NCBI GenBank assembly: GCA_964637445.1
Contig: CAZWWS010000004.1
Coordinates: 1-64,000 of the forward strand
Length of the DNA: 64,000 nt
Direction: 5' to 3'
From: M3 sp964637445
GTDB lineage: Bacteria; Bacteroidota; Bacteroidia; Bacteroidales; Muribaculaceae
A program made the position numbers and the translations under genes. Below are positions 53,277 through 61,101 of this stretch, piece after piece (position 1 is the stretch's first letter; every line of letters starts with the position of its first letter). The notes under the pieces are model-generated. The model made no database searches, had not been told where the DNA came from, and worked only from the letters and a program-made list of their open reading frames with translations.

Positions 53277-54641
53277 CTATGCGAAGAGGAAGCGGACGGC
53301 TTCTTCTACCTTAGCGACTTCGTGGATGGCGATTTTGAAGCGCGAGGTGTCTACTCCTTTGAGGTTATTGCGGGGGATAATGATGGTGGAGAAGCCGAGC
53401 TTTTCGGCTTCGATGATGCGTTGCTCCACGCGAGTGATAGGGCGTATTTCTCCCGACAATCCTACTTCTCCCGACATGCAGATGCCTCGATCGATGGCTA
53501 TGTCGACGTTCGACGACAGGATGGCACATATCACACTCAAGTCCAATGCCGGGTCGTTGACCTTAAGTCCGCCGGCTATGTTGAGAAACACATCTTTTTG
53601 GATGAGCTTGAACCCTACGCGCTTTTCGAGCACGGCGAGGAGCATGTTCATACGCTTGGAGTCAAAACCGGTGACTGAGCGCTGCGGAGTGCCGTATGCT
53701 GCGGTCGACACAAGGGCTTGTGCCTCGATGAGGAATGGACGAATCCCTTCGAGCGTCACCCCGATGGCTGTGCCGGAGAGATCTTCGGCATGTTGCGATA
53801 GCAGCAGTTCCGACGGATTGGTGACCTCACGCAGTCCGCGTTGCACCATCTCATAGATACCAAGCTCCGAGGTAGAGCCGAAGCGATTTTTGATGGAGCG
53901 GAGTATGCGGTACATATATTGGCGGTCGCCCTCAAATTGTAGTACGACATCCACGATGTGTTCGAGCACTTTTGGTCCGGCGATGTTGCCATCTTTGTTG
54001 ATGTGTCCGATTAGCAGTACCGGCACGTTGCTCTCCTTAGCGTATTTAAGCAGTTGGGCAGAACATTCGCGCACTTGGCTCACCGAGCCGGCCGACGACT
54101 CGATGGCGTCGGATGCAATGGTCTGGATTGAGTCGACAATCACTATGTCGGGATCGACCGAATCTATGTGCTCGAAGATGTTTTCGAGCGATGTCTCGCA
54201 CACTATCAAGCAGTTGTCGGAAAGGCGACCGATGCGGTCGGCGCGAAGTTTGAGTTGCTGCGCGCTCTCTTCTCCGGATATATATAGGATGGTTCGGGAG
54301 CGAATTGAGAGGATATTTTGCAATACGAGAGTCGATTTGCCGATGCCCGGCTCTCCTCCTATAAGCACCAATGATCCGGGCACGAGTCCGCCACCGAGCA
54401 CACGATTGAGCTCTCCGCTGGGCATCGATATGCGAGGTTCGTCGAGTGTGGTTATTTCCGACAGTTTTTGTGGCGTGGACTTAGCCTGCCGATGCGGAGA
54501 GATGGATTTTGACCCTTTGGTCGACACTTTTTCTTCTACCATGGTGTTCCACTCGCCACAAGCCGGACAGCGACCCGCCCAGCGAGGAGAGTCGGCACCA
54601 CAACTGCTGCAAAACCACATTGATTTTATTTTGTTTGCCAT
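53277..54641 (-). CDS. radA: DNA repair protein RadA (Sms)
   Basis: RadA is a helicase-like ATPase that helps process recombination intermediates. The 454-residue product has a four-Cys zinc finger (CSSCGADSPRWAGRCPACG), Walker A GGEPGIGKST, the RadA motif KNRFG and a C-terminal Lon-protease-like domain (about 280-450) with GLSGEIRPITRVEQRI. All are complete and length is normal. It is 18 bp downstream of the methyltransferase gene. The DNA here is clearly richer in G+C than the islet next to it. Confidence 0.95.
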   Translation of the reverse strand: MANKIKSMWFCSSCGADSPRWAGRCPACGEWNTMVEEKVSTKGSKSISPHRQAKSTPQKLSEITTLDEPRISMPSGELNRVLGGGLVPGSLVLIGGEPGIGKSTLVLQNILSIRSRTILYISGEESAQQLKLRADRIGRLSDNCLIVCETSLENIFEHIDSVDPDIVIVDSIQTIASDAIESSAGSVSQVRECSAQLLKYAKESNVPVLLIGHINKDGNIAGPKVLEHIVDVVLQFEGDRQYMYRILRSIKNRFGSTSELGIYEMVQRGLREVTNPSELLLSQHAEDLSGTAIGVTLEGIRPFLIEAQALVSTAAYGTPQRSVTGFDSKRMNMLLAVLEKRVGFKLIQKDVFLNIAGGLKVNDPALDLSVICAILSSNVDIAIDRGICMSGEVGLSGEIRPITRVEQRIIEAEKLGFSTIIIPRNNLKGVDTSRFKIAIHEVAKVEEAVRFLFA

Positions 54642-54659
54642 ATCTGCTGCATATTAGTA

Positions 54660-55424
54660 TTAAAGTGAAGCCCGACGCCGAAACTCAGCCACAGTGATGG
54701 CAGTGGCCATGCCTACGTTGAGCGATTCGGAAGTAGGGGAGTTGGGTGGAAATGAAGGGATGAACAGGCGGTCGGAGATGAGTGTCGCCACTTCATCGGA
54801 GATGCCTTGCCCTTCGTTGCCCATGACGATGATCCCAGTGGGAGAAAGTTCTCGATGGTAGATGTCGTTGCCATCGAGAAACGTGCCATAGATAGGCATA
54901 TCCGAATGATTGCGGAGAAAGTCGGGTAGTGATGCATAGACCATTTGCACTCGCGATATAGCGCCCATGGTGGCCTGTATAACCTTCGGATTGAATGCAT
55001 CTACGGTGTCGTGGCTGCATACAATGGTGTCGATGCCAAACCAGTCGGCGATGCGGATGATGGTGCCGAGATTGCCGGGATCTTGCACTCTGTCAAGCGC
55101 AAGAACGAGTCGCGATGATAGGTCGATCTCTTCGATGCTATACGATGGCAGATCGTAAACCGCGATAACTTGGGGCGGGGTAGATAGATGGGTCATGCGC
55201 TCCAAGTCGGCTGTCGTGACTTGAATGATTTTGGTGGTTGATGCTATCGATGGGTGTTCGTCAATCCATCGGGCAGTAGCAAATAGGTGGCGACAAGAGA
55301 AATGTTGCCAAGTATCGGAAACACATTTTGTACCTTCTGCCACAAAGCATTGCTCGCGTCGTCGAACCTTTGCGTCGTCGAGCGATGCCACCATTTTGCG
55401 TAATCGGTTGGTAATTTCGGTCAT
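54660..55424 (-). CDS. TrmH/SpoU-family RNA methyltransferase
   Basis: The 254-residue protein has an N-terminal RNA-binding part (about 1-95) and a SPOUT domain with VLALDRVQDPGNLGTIIRIADW (motif 1), GIIVMGNEGQGIS (motif 2) and IPSFPPNSPTSESLNVGMATAI (motif 3). These enzymes methylate a ribose 2'-O in rRNA or tRNA. The motif set differs from that of the RlmB gene at 24445, so the target is probably different. It heads a two-gene operon with radA and runs divergently from nfo. Confidence 0.88.
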   Translation of the reverse strand: MTEITNRLRKMVASLDDAKVRRREQCFVAEGTKCVSDTWQHFSCRHLFATARWIDEHPSIASTTKIIQVTTADLERMTHLSTPPQVIAVYDLPSYSIEEIDLSSRLVLALDRVQDPGNLGTIIRIADWFGIDTIVCSHDTVDAFNPKVIQATMGAISRVQMVYASLPDFLRNHSDMPIYGTFLDGNDIYHRELSPTGIIVMGNEGQGISDEVATLISDRLFIPSFPPNSPTSESLNVGMATAITVAEFRRRASL

Positions 55425-55451
55425 CTAATTATCATAAAAGTTCTTGAAAAA

Positions 55452-55513
55452 CAAAGATAGCGCAAACTTTTCGCATCTCTATAATCGAAAAAGAAAAAAA
55501 TTCATTACCTTTG
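55452..55513. promoter_or_regulatory. Divergent -7 boxes between the methyltransferase and nfo
   Basis: TATCTTTG on the minus strand (55452-55459) faces the methyltransferase gene, and TACCTTTG on the plus strand (55506-55513) precedes nfo by 27 bp. No strong -33 TTG was found for either. Confidence 0.5.
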
Positions 55514-55540
55514 CAAGAATTAATATCGGATTATATAAGT

Positions 55541-56380
55541 ATGAAATACGTAGGAGCTCATGTATCTGCTTCGGATGGAGTGAGTCGCGCGCCAATAAAT
55601 GCCTATGAGATAGGGGCGAAAGCTTTCGCACTTTTTACTCGCAACCCATCGCGTTGGAAGTCAAAAGAGATTTCTGATGCGGAGGCGTGTCGCTTTAAGG
55701 AAAATTGTGAAAAGTATGGTTATACGCCCGCTCAAATATTGCCACACGATAGCTATCTTATCAATCTTGGGGCTCCTGATGCTGAAAAATTACAAATGTC
55801 GCGCGAGGCGTTTCTTGATGAGATGCGCCGTTGCGAGCAGTTGGGATTGTCGCTCCTGAATTTTCATCCCGGTAGCCATCTGAAAGAGATTGCAATCGAT
55901 GATTGCTTGGATCGCATAGCTGAGTCGATCAATATTACCTTGGATAAAACTACTGGTGTGAAGGCTGTGATAGAGAATACCGCCGGACAGGGTAGCAATC
56001 TCGGTTTTTCATTTGAGCAAATAGCTCATATCATCGACAAGGTGGAGGATAAAAGCCGTGTTGGTGTGTGCATAGATACATGTCATGCTTTCGCAGCCGG
56101 TTATGATCTGTCGACCGAAGCTGGGTATCAAGAAACGTGGCAACGCTTCGACGAAGTGATCGGTATGCATTACCTAAGTGCAATGCACTTGAACGACACC
56201 AAAAAAGGATTGGCATCAAAAGTAGACCGGCATGAGAGTCTCGGGAAAGGAATGTTGGGAACAACGTTCTTTTCGCTGATGATGAAAGATCTGCGGATGG
56301 ATGGAATACCATTAATACTCGAAACTCCCAATCCTGAGATTTGGAGCGAGGAAATCAAGTGGCTATATTCGCAACAATAA
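55541..56380 (+). CDS. nfo: Deoxyribonuclease IV (AP endonuclease)
   Basis: Nfo cuts DNA at abasic sites in base excision repair. The 279-residue TIM-barrel protein shows GAHVSASDGVSRAP at the start, LLNFHPGSH, AVIENTAGQGSNLG, GVCIDTCHAFAAGYD and HLNDTKKGLASKVDRHE, which supply the three-zinc site ligands. Length matches E. coli Nfo. A longer reading from 55511 would start within the -7 box, so the ATG at 55541 is chosen. The MFS gene follows after 67 bp. Confidence 0.95.
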   Translation: MKYVGAHVSASDGVSRAPINAYEIGAKAFALFTRNPSRWKSKEISDAEACRFKENCEKYGYTPAQILPHDSYLINLGAPDAEKLQMSREAFLDEMRRCEQLGLSLLNFHPGSHLKEIAIDDCLDRIAESINITLDKTTGVKAVIENTAGQGSNLGFSFEQIAHIIDKVEDKSRVGVCIDTCHAFAAGYDLSTEAGYQETWQRFDEVIGMHYLSAMHLNDTKKGLASKVDRHESLGKGMLGTTFFSLMMKDLRMDGIPLILETPNPEIWSEEIKWLYSQQ

Positions 56381-56447
56381 CGCAATAACAAATAACATAA
56401 AAAGAATAACTTAAATAATTAACTAATAAAATCTCATTGTAGACAAC

Positions 56448-57782
56448 ATGAAAACAAAACCTAATTTGAGCTTCTGGAGCCTATGGAATCTTAGTTTCGG
56501 ATTCTTCGGGGTGCAGATAGCGTATGCATTACAAAGTGCCAACATCAGTCGAATTTTTGCGACGCTTGGCGCCGACCCTCATGATTTGAGCTATTTTTGG
56601 ATTCTCCCTCCATTGATGGGAATTATAGTCCAACCGATTATTGGCTCGATGAGCGACAAGACTTGGTGTCGTTTCGGTCGCCGATTGCCTTATTTGATTC
56701 TTGGGGCTGCCATCGCTGTGATTGTGATGTGTTTGTTGCCAAATGCCGGTAGTTTTGGATTGACTGTTGCCGGTGCGATGATATTTGGATTTATTGCATT
56801 GATGTTCTTGGATACCTCAATTAATATGGCTATGCAGCCATTCAAAATGCTTGTTGGTGACCAAGTGAACGAAACGCAGAAAGGGTTGGCTTATTCTATT
56901 CAAAGTTTCCTTTGTAATGCCGGCTCTCTTGTAGGCTATCTTGCTCCTATTATATTCACTTGGATTGGTTTGAGCAATATTGCTCCTGAGGGGCAAGTTC
57001 CCGACACTGTAACCTATGCGTTCTATGTAGGTGCTGCAATATTGATACTTTGTGTGTTCTACACATTCTGGAAAGTGAAGGAAATGCCTCCGCACGAATA
57101 TGCTGAGTTCCACGGATTCGCTGAGGAAAAAGAGACTAAAAAGGAAGTAAAAAAAGAATCAATGATTTCGCTCCTCATTCATGCTCCAAAAGTATTTTGG
57201 ACTGTTGGTTTAGTACAATTCTTTTGCTGGGCTGCATTCATGTATATGTGGACTTACACTAATGGTGCGATTGCAGATACCGTATGGGGTACAACAAATA
57301 CAGCATCGGCTGAATATCAAGCGGCCGGTAACTGGGTGGGAGTTCTATTTGCGGTTCAAGCTATTGGTTCTGTAGTATGGGCTTTGGTAATTCCAATGTT
57401 TAAGAGCCATAAGATGGCATATGTAGTCAGCCTTATACTTGGTGGTATAGGATTCATCTCAACAATGTTTATCGACGGCCAATATATACTCTTCGGTTCA
57501 TACTTGCTAATCGGATGTGCGTGGGCTGCAATGTTGGCTCTTCCATTTACTATCTTAACCAATTCGATTTCCGGTAAGAATATGGGTACATATTTGGGAT
57601 TGTTTAATGGTACAATCTGCTTGCCCCAAATTGTAGCAGCATCTATCGGAGGTATGCTCTTAGGGCTCGTTGGTGGTGCACAAGTAAATATGCTTGTGCT
57701 TGCCGGTGTATTGCTTATTGTGGGAGCTGTATGTGTATTCTTTATAAAAGAAACTTACGCAGAGTCTACTGCTTCTAAGTAA
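56448..57782 (+). CDS. MFS sugar transporter (SLC45/GPH-like)
   Basis: The 444-residue membrane protein has twelve predicted helices with a cytoplasmic loop at about 225-240 rich in Lys and Glu. The N-terminal FGVQIAYALQSANISRIF and the conserved GSMSDKTWCRFGRRLPYLILG loop are typical of the sucrose/maltose-proton symporter branch. Members in Bacteroidales are often near glycan genes; here no glycan genes are adjacent, though malQ is 33 kb away. The sugar carried cannot be determined. A hairpin terminator follows directly. Confidence 0.85.
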   Translation: MKTKPNLSFWSLWNLSFGFFGVQIAYALQSANISRIFATLGADPHDLSYFWILPPLMGIIVQPIIGSMSDKTWCRFGRRLPYLILGAAIAVIVMCLLPNAGSFGLTVAGAMIFGFIALMFLDTSINMAMQPFKMLVGDQVNETQKGLAYSIQSFLCNAGSLVGYLAPIIFTWIGLSNIAPEGQVPDTVTYAFYVGAAILILCVFYTFWKVKEMPPHEYAEFHGFAEEKETKKEVKKESMISLLIHAPKVFWTVGLVQFFCWAAFMYMWTYTNGAIADTVWGTTNTASAEYQAAGNWVGVLFAVQAIGSVVWALVIPMFKSHKMAYVVSLILGGIGFISTMFIDGQYILFGSYLLIGCAWAAMLALPFTILTNSISGKNMGTYLGLFNGTICLPQIVAASIGGMLLGLVGGAQVNMLVLAGVLLIVGAVCVFFIKETYAESTASK

Positions 57783-57800
57783 TTAAGTCCAAAATATAAA

Positions 57801-57839
57801 ATACTAAAGCCTGGCTCTTTGCGAGTCGGGCTTTAGTAT
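57801..57839. terminator. Bidirectional terminator-like hairpin between MFS gene and pyrD
   Basis: Arms 57801-57817 (ATACTAAAGCCTGGCTC) and 57823-57839 pair over 17 bases with two G-T pairings and a 5-base loop. It lies 19 bp past both convergent stop codons. Confidence 0.8.
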
Positions 57840-57857
57840 TAATCTGGGGAATGATTA

Positions 57858-58763
57858 TTAAATCAATCCAACGATATCGTTGATGTCTTCGATGTTGTGT
57901 CGAGTACAATAGTCGTCGATTTCATTGATGATTTTCATCGTTACAGATGGATCAATGAAATTTGCAGTGCCGATTTCTACTGCGCGCGCACCGGCAAGCA
58001 TAAACTCAATAGCATCGCGTCCATTCATGATGCCGCCAAGTCCGATTACCGGAATTTTAACAGCATGAGCTACTTGCCATACCATGCGTACGGCAATCGG
58101 ACGAACTGCCGGCCCCGATAGCCCTCCGGTGATAGTCGATAGGTAGGGGCGTTGGCGCTCTACATCGATAGCCATACCGAGCAGAGTGTTGATTAGGGAT
58201 ACCGAGTCGGCTCCTTCTGACTCAACTGCACGAGCAATTTCGGTGATGTCGGTTACATTGGGAGATAGCTTTACAATAAGAGTTTTCGGGAACGCTTTTC
58301 GTACCGCCTTTGTCACTTGGGCTGCTCCATCGCATGTAGTACCGAATGCCATACCGCCTTGTTTCACGTTCGGGCATGATATGTTGACTTCGATAGCGTT
58401 GATGCGATCGAGTGGAGCAAGGCGTTCGCACACTGCTACATAGTCGTCGATTGTTGCTCCCGAAACATTTACTATGACATGCGAATCTACACCTTTAATT
58501 CGTGGATAAATGTTTTCGATGAAGTAGTCAACTCCTTTGTTTTGCAGACCGACAGCATTAATCATCCCAGATGGAGTTTCTACCATACGTGGATAGGGGT
58601 TACCCTCTCGATGGTTAAGGGTGGTACCTTTTATTATGAATCCGCCAAGTTTGTTTAAGTCGACAAAGTCGCTAAATTCTTCTCCGTAGCCAAATGTGCC
58701 GGAGGCTGTGAGAACCGGATTTTTAAGTTCAAGTTCTCCTATCTTTACATTTAATCTTGCCAT
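57858..58763 (-). CDS. pyrD: Dihydroorotate dehydrogenase, catalytic subunit (class 1B)
   Basis: PyrD oxidises dihydroorotate to orotate in pyrimidine synthesis. The 301-residue FMN-binding barrel has TASGTFGYGEEF, GFIIKGTTL, the NISCPNVKQGGMAFGTTCD active-site segment (Cys nucleophile region) and IGLGGIMNGRDAIEFMLAGA. The presence of the PyrK subunit next to it makes it the NAD-linked class 1B enzyme. Its start overlaps the end of pyrK by 13 bp, so translation is probably coupled. Confidence 0.95.
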   Translation of the reverse strand: MARLNVKIGELELKNPVLTASGTFGYGEEFSDFVDLNKLGGFIIKGTTLNHREGNPYPRMVETPSGMINAVGLQNKGVDYFIENIYPRIKGVDSHVIVNVSGATIDDYVAVCERLAPLDRINAIEVNISCPNVKQGGMAFGTTCDGAAQVTKAVRKAFPKTLIVKLSPNVTDITEIARAVESEGADSVSLINTLLGMAIDVERQRPYLSTITGGLSGPAVRPIAVRMVWQVAHAVKIPVIGLGGIMNGRDAIEFMLAGARAVEIGTANFIDPSVTMKIINEIDDYCTRHNIEDINDIVGLI

Positions 58764-59527
58764 GTGAGTTGATTTATATTAAATACCGGACCTTCAGTGC
58801 ATATGCACACATTACCTTTAACAGTGTTTTCAACGCAACAAAGACATGCTCCGAGACCGCATGCCATCATATTTTCGAGAGAGACTTCACACTCGGCTCC
58901 GATTTTTCGTGCTACAGATGCTACAGCTTTCATCATAGGAGCCGGTCCGCAACAATAAATATAATCCCATCTTTCGGATAGGCATGAATGTTTTGTGACA
59001 AGCCCTTGTTCTCCGAGAGATCCATCTTCGGTTGAAATGTGTACTTTGCCGATTGATTTGAAATCATTGAGTTGAAGGACATCTACATCAGATCGTGCAC
59101 CGAGAAGAAATTCGGGAGCGAAGCCATGCTGACGTAAATATTTCCCGAAATACAACATCGGAGCTACTCCAACTCCGCCTCCAACAAGAAGTAATCGGGA
59201 CTGTTTATAGGCCGGGAATGTAAAGGAGTTGCCTAATGGTAATATGATATTAATTGTTTCTCCTTCGGTCATTTCAATAAGATGAGAAGTTCCTTCTCCA
59301 GCTTTGCGAACCAGTAGCCATAATTGATTATTGTCTACATCTACATTATTAATAGATATTGGGCGACGTAGAAATGTAGACTTAGAGCCATCGATTGCTA
59401 CTTGAACAAATTGACCGGGGAGCATCTCCGGTATATTGCCGGAAAGAGGAGTCAATTTTAATAATGAATAATTATTGTGGAGTTTGATGTTTTCCACAAT
59501 CTTGAAATCGAGAATATATTTTTTCAT
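58751..59527 (-). CDS. pyrK: Dihydroorotate dehydrogenase electron-transfer subunit
   Basis: PyrK passes electrons from PyrD to NAD using FAD and a [2Fe-2S] cluster. The 258-residue product has the flavin motif LRRPISIN, the nucleotide-binding LLVGGGVGVAPMLYFG and a C-terminal four-Cys cluster (MMACGLGACLCCV and a further Cys in NVCICTEGP). It precedes pyrD in the operon. A leader hairpin (59558-59598) lies between its promoter and its ATG and may be a control element. Confidence 0.94.
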   Translation of the reverse strand: MKKYILDFKIVENIKLHNNYSLLKLTPLSGNIPEMLPGQFVQVAIDGSKSTFLRRPISINNVDVDNNQLWLLVRKAGEGTSHLIEMTEGETINIILPLGNSFTFPAYKQSRLLLVGGGVGVAPMLYFGKYLRQHGFAPEFLLGARSDVDVLQLNDFKSIGKVHISTEDGSLGEQGLVTKHSCLSERWDYIYCCGPAPMMKAVASVARKIGAECEVSLENMMACGLGACLCCVENTVKGNVCICTEGPVFNINQLTWQD

Positions 59528-59557
59528 TGTAATAAATGAATTGATTAGTCTTATGTC

Positions 59558-59598
59558 TGTAGGAATCGGAGATTCGCAATACGAATCTTTTTCCTACA
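59558..59598 (-). promoter_or_regulatory. Two-tier hairpin in the pyrKD leader
   Basis: An outer 8-bp stem (TGTAGGAA with TTCCTACA) encloses a perfect 7-bp stem (AGATTCG with CGAATCT) and a 5-base loop. It begins 31 bp upstream of the pyrK ATG and is downstream of the candidate promoter, so it would be part of the mRNA leader. It may instead be a leftover terminator for the XRE gene. Confidence 0.55.
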
Positions 59599-59652
59599 TT
59601 TAATCATGTGGAATAGTTAATATATGAAATATGGATTAAAAATAATCGATTA

Positions 59653-59683
59653 CAAATATCGTAAAAGATTTGAGAATAAACAA
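59653..59683 (-). promoter_or_regulatory. Candidate promoter of pyrKD
   Basis: On the minus strand TTG (59681-59683), a 20-bp spacer and GATATTTG (59653-59660) fit the Bacteroidota pattern but for the first base. This predicts a leader of about 115 bases. Confidence 0.5.
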
Positions 59684-59731
59684 TGAAAAGGGGATATGTT
59701 TTCGTGTAAATGAGTTTTGGGTTGGATATGG

Positions 59732-60283
59732 TTATTGCTTCATCGGTGTGAATTGCTGGAAACTATTATCACTATAGAAAACCATTATATTAATAATCTT
59801 TTTAGAGCCATCTGGACAAAAAGTTATTGGATTGTTTTGTGTTGGTGTATGAGATGATTCGGTTGATGGACTGCTTTCAATCTCTATTTTATCTAAATGA
59901 GTGTCCTCTATTTCGGCGGTTTGCAATTCTGAATTTTCTGAATATGAATCAGATATTGGCAAATCAAAATCGATGGATTGCATAATGCCCTCGCTTATAG
60001 CAGATTGAGAACTATCAAAGTCTATTTTTGGCTCATTTTGAGCCCCTGAGATTTTGATATTTGAATTTATCAACATCTCTCCCTCGCCAAACATCAACCA
60101 TAAGACGGAAAGAGAAGGATAGGCTTCATGTATTTTACTGATAATTTCATCGCTTATTTTTTTATTACGCCCATTCAATATTTGAGAAATGGTAGGGCGA
60201 GGTATTTTACATGTATCGGCAAATTGCGAATTTGCAATTTGTAAGTAATTCATGAAAATTTTTATTCGAGTTGCGATATCCAT
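59732..60283 (-). CDS. XRE-family DNA-binding regulator
   Basis: The 183-residue protein has an N-terminal XRE helix-turn-helix (about 1-70). It contains NSQFADTCKIPRPTISQILNG and then SLSVLWLMFGEGEML, as in phage-repressor-like regulators. A long acidic Ser/Glu-rich segment (75-150) follows. A short C-terminal strand region IINIMVFYSDNSFQQFTP completes it. There is no peptidase or sensor domain. A perfect palindrome in its own promoter spacer points to autorepression. The genes it controls are unknown; pyrKD is the nearest downstream unit. Confidence 0.85.
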   Translation of the reverse strand: MDIATRIKIFMNYLQIANSQFADTCKIPRPTISQILNGRNKKISDEIISKIHEAYPSLSVLWLMFGEGEMLINSNIKISGAQNEPKIDFDSSQSAISEGIMQSIDFDLPISDSYSENSELQTAEIEDTHLDKIEIESSPSTESSHTPTQNNPITFCPDGSKKIINIMVFYSDNSFQQFTPMKQ

Positions 60284-60313
60284 ATCGATTTAGTTTTCGT
60301 AATTATCAATGTG

Positions 60314-60345
60314 CAAATGTAATCAAAGATATTGTAATATCCAAA
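60314..60345 (-). promoter_or_regulatory. XRE gene promoter with palindromic operator in the spacer
   Basis: On the minus strand TTTG (60342-60345), a 20-bp spacer and TACATTTG (60314-60321) are a full match to the Bacteroidota pattern. The palindrome GATATT-AC-AATATC fills 60328-60341 within the spacer, the classical place for a repressor site. Confidence 0.7.
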
Positions 60346-60721
60346 TTTTTATTTGTGAATAATTCGAGCGGTTTTATTGCTTTATGTAAATCCCGATAGA
60401 CTGTCATAGAAAAGAATCGTATTATTTAATTATAGTAATTGTCTTAAGCTTGGTGACAATGCTCTAATATTCAAATATATATGTTTGAATATTGGTTGGG
60501 TTTGTCTGGGTTGTTGGATGGTTATGTGATTTTATTGAATAATTGCTTCGATGTTTAGTGTTAAATATTATGATTTTCAATGAAATGGGTGAGATGTTAA
60601 TGAAATTAATCGACCTGAAAGATGCTATTTGAGATTGATAATTTGGATTGTAAATTATCCATAACCAAACATGCACGATGGAGTAAATCAGTACTACAGC
60701 CATGTGAAAACGAGAATTGCG

Positions 60722-60747
60722 AAATGCAAATACGCGTATTTGCATTT
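60722..60747. repeat. Perfect 26-bp palindrome
   Basis: The segment reads AAATGCAAATACG and then its exact complement. Its core contains two inverted ATGCAAAT words around a 6-base centre. A nearby ATTTGCAAAT (about 60743-60753) overlaps its end. It looks like a protein-binding site rather than a terminator, because no loop or T-run is present. Confidence 0.65.
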
Positions 60748-61046
60748 GCAAATTAGCACATGCTCAGTGAAAACGAAATTGTTAATTACGTATGTAAATT
60801 AGTTGATTTGCAAATGTAAATCATGGCTTGAGATAACATTCGTAAGCGAAAAATAAACTGAAATATACTATAATGCTTTGATATTTAGTAAGATATTGAA
60901 TATAGGTATAAAAATATGTTATATAGCATAATTTAGTTGTGCTATTTTTGTTTAGTTTATCTGTCTTTGGAAATTTTGAATTTATAGAGCTTTAGGATTA
61001 ATTATCCGTTTCGGGTTATTCCCCGATGCTTACTATATTAATAGAA

Positions 61047-61075
61047 AACCCACCTTTCAGACGGAAAAGTGGGTT
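61047..61075 (-). terminator. Terminator of prfC
   Basis: AACCCAC (61047-61053) pairs with GTGGGTT (61069-61075), extended inside by further pairs after one mismatch. On the minus strand it is followed by TTTTC. It is 27 bp past the prfC stop. Confidence 0.7.
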
Positions 61076-61101
61076 AACCAATATAAAAAGTTTTTTAATT
61101 A

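Larger units (their letters stand above)
60284..61101. other. 818-bp non-coding stretch between the XRE gene and prfC
   Basis: No gene could be supported here. It is very AT-rich and holds the XRE promoter and operator near its left end, a 26-bp palindrome in the middle and the prfC terminator at its right end. Repeats of the words GCAAAT and ATTTGC recur: GTGCAAATGTAA near 60311, the palindrome at 60722-60747, ATTTGCAAAT right after it, and TTTGCAAATGTAAATC near 60807-60822. Confidence 0.6.

Noticed and set aside
60464..60751. 95-codon reading frame on the minus strand in the 818-bp gap
   Set aside because: Its product is rich in Ile, Asn, Ser and His with no domain-like pattern, it includes the palindrome at 60722-60747, and no promoter or ribosome-binding site suits it.
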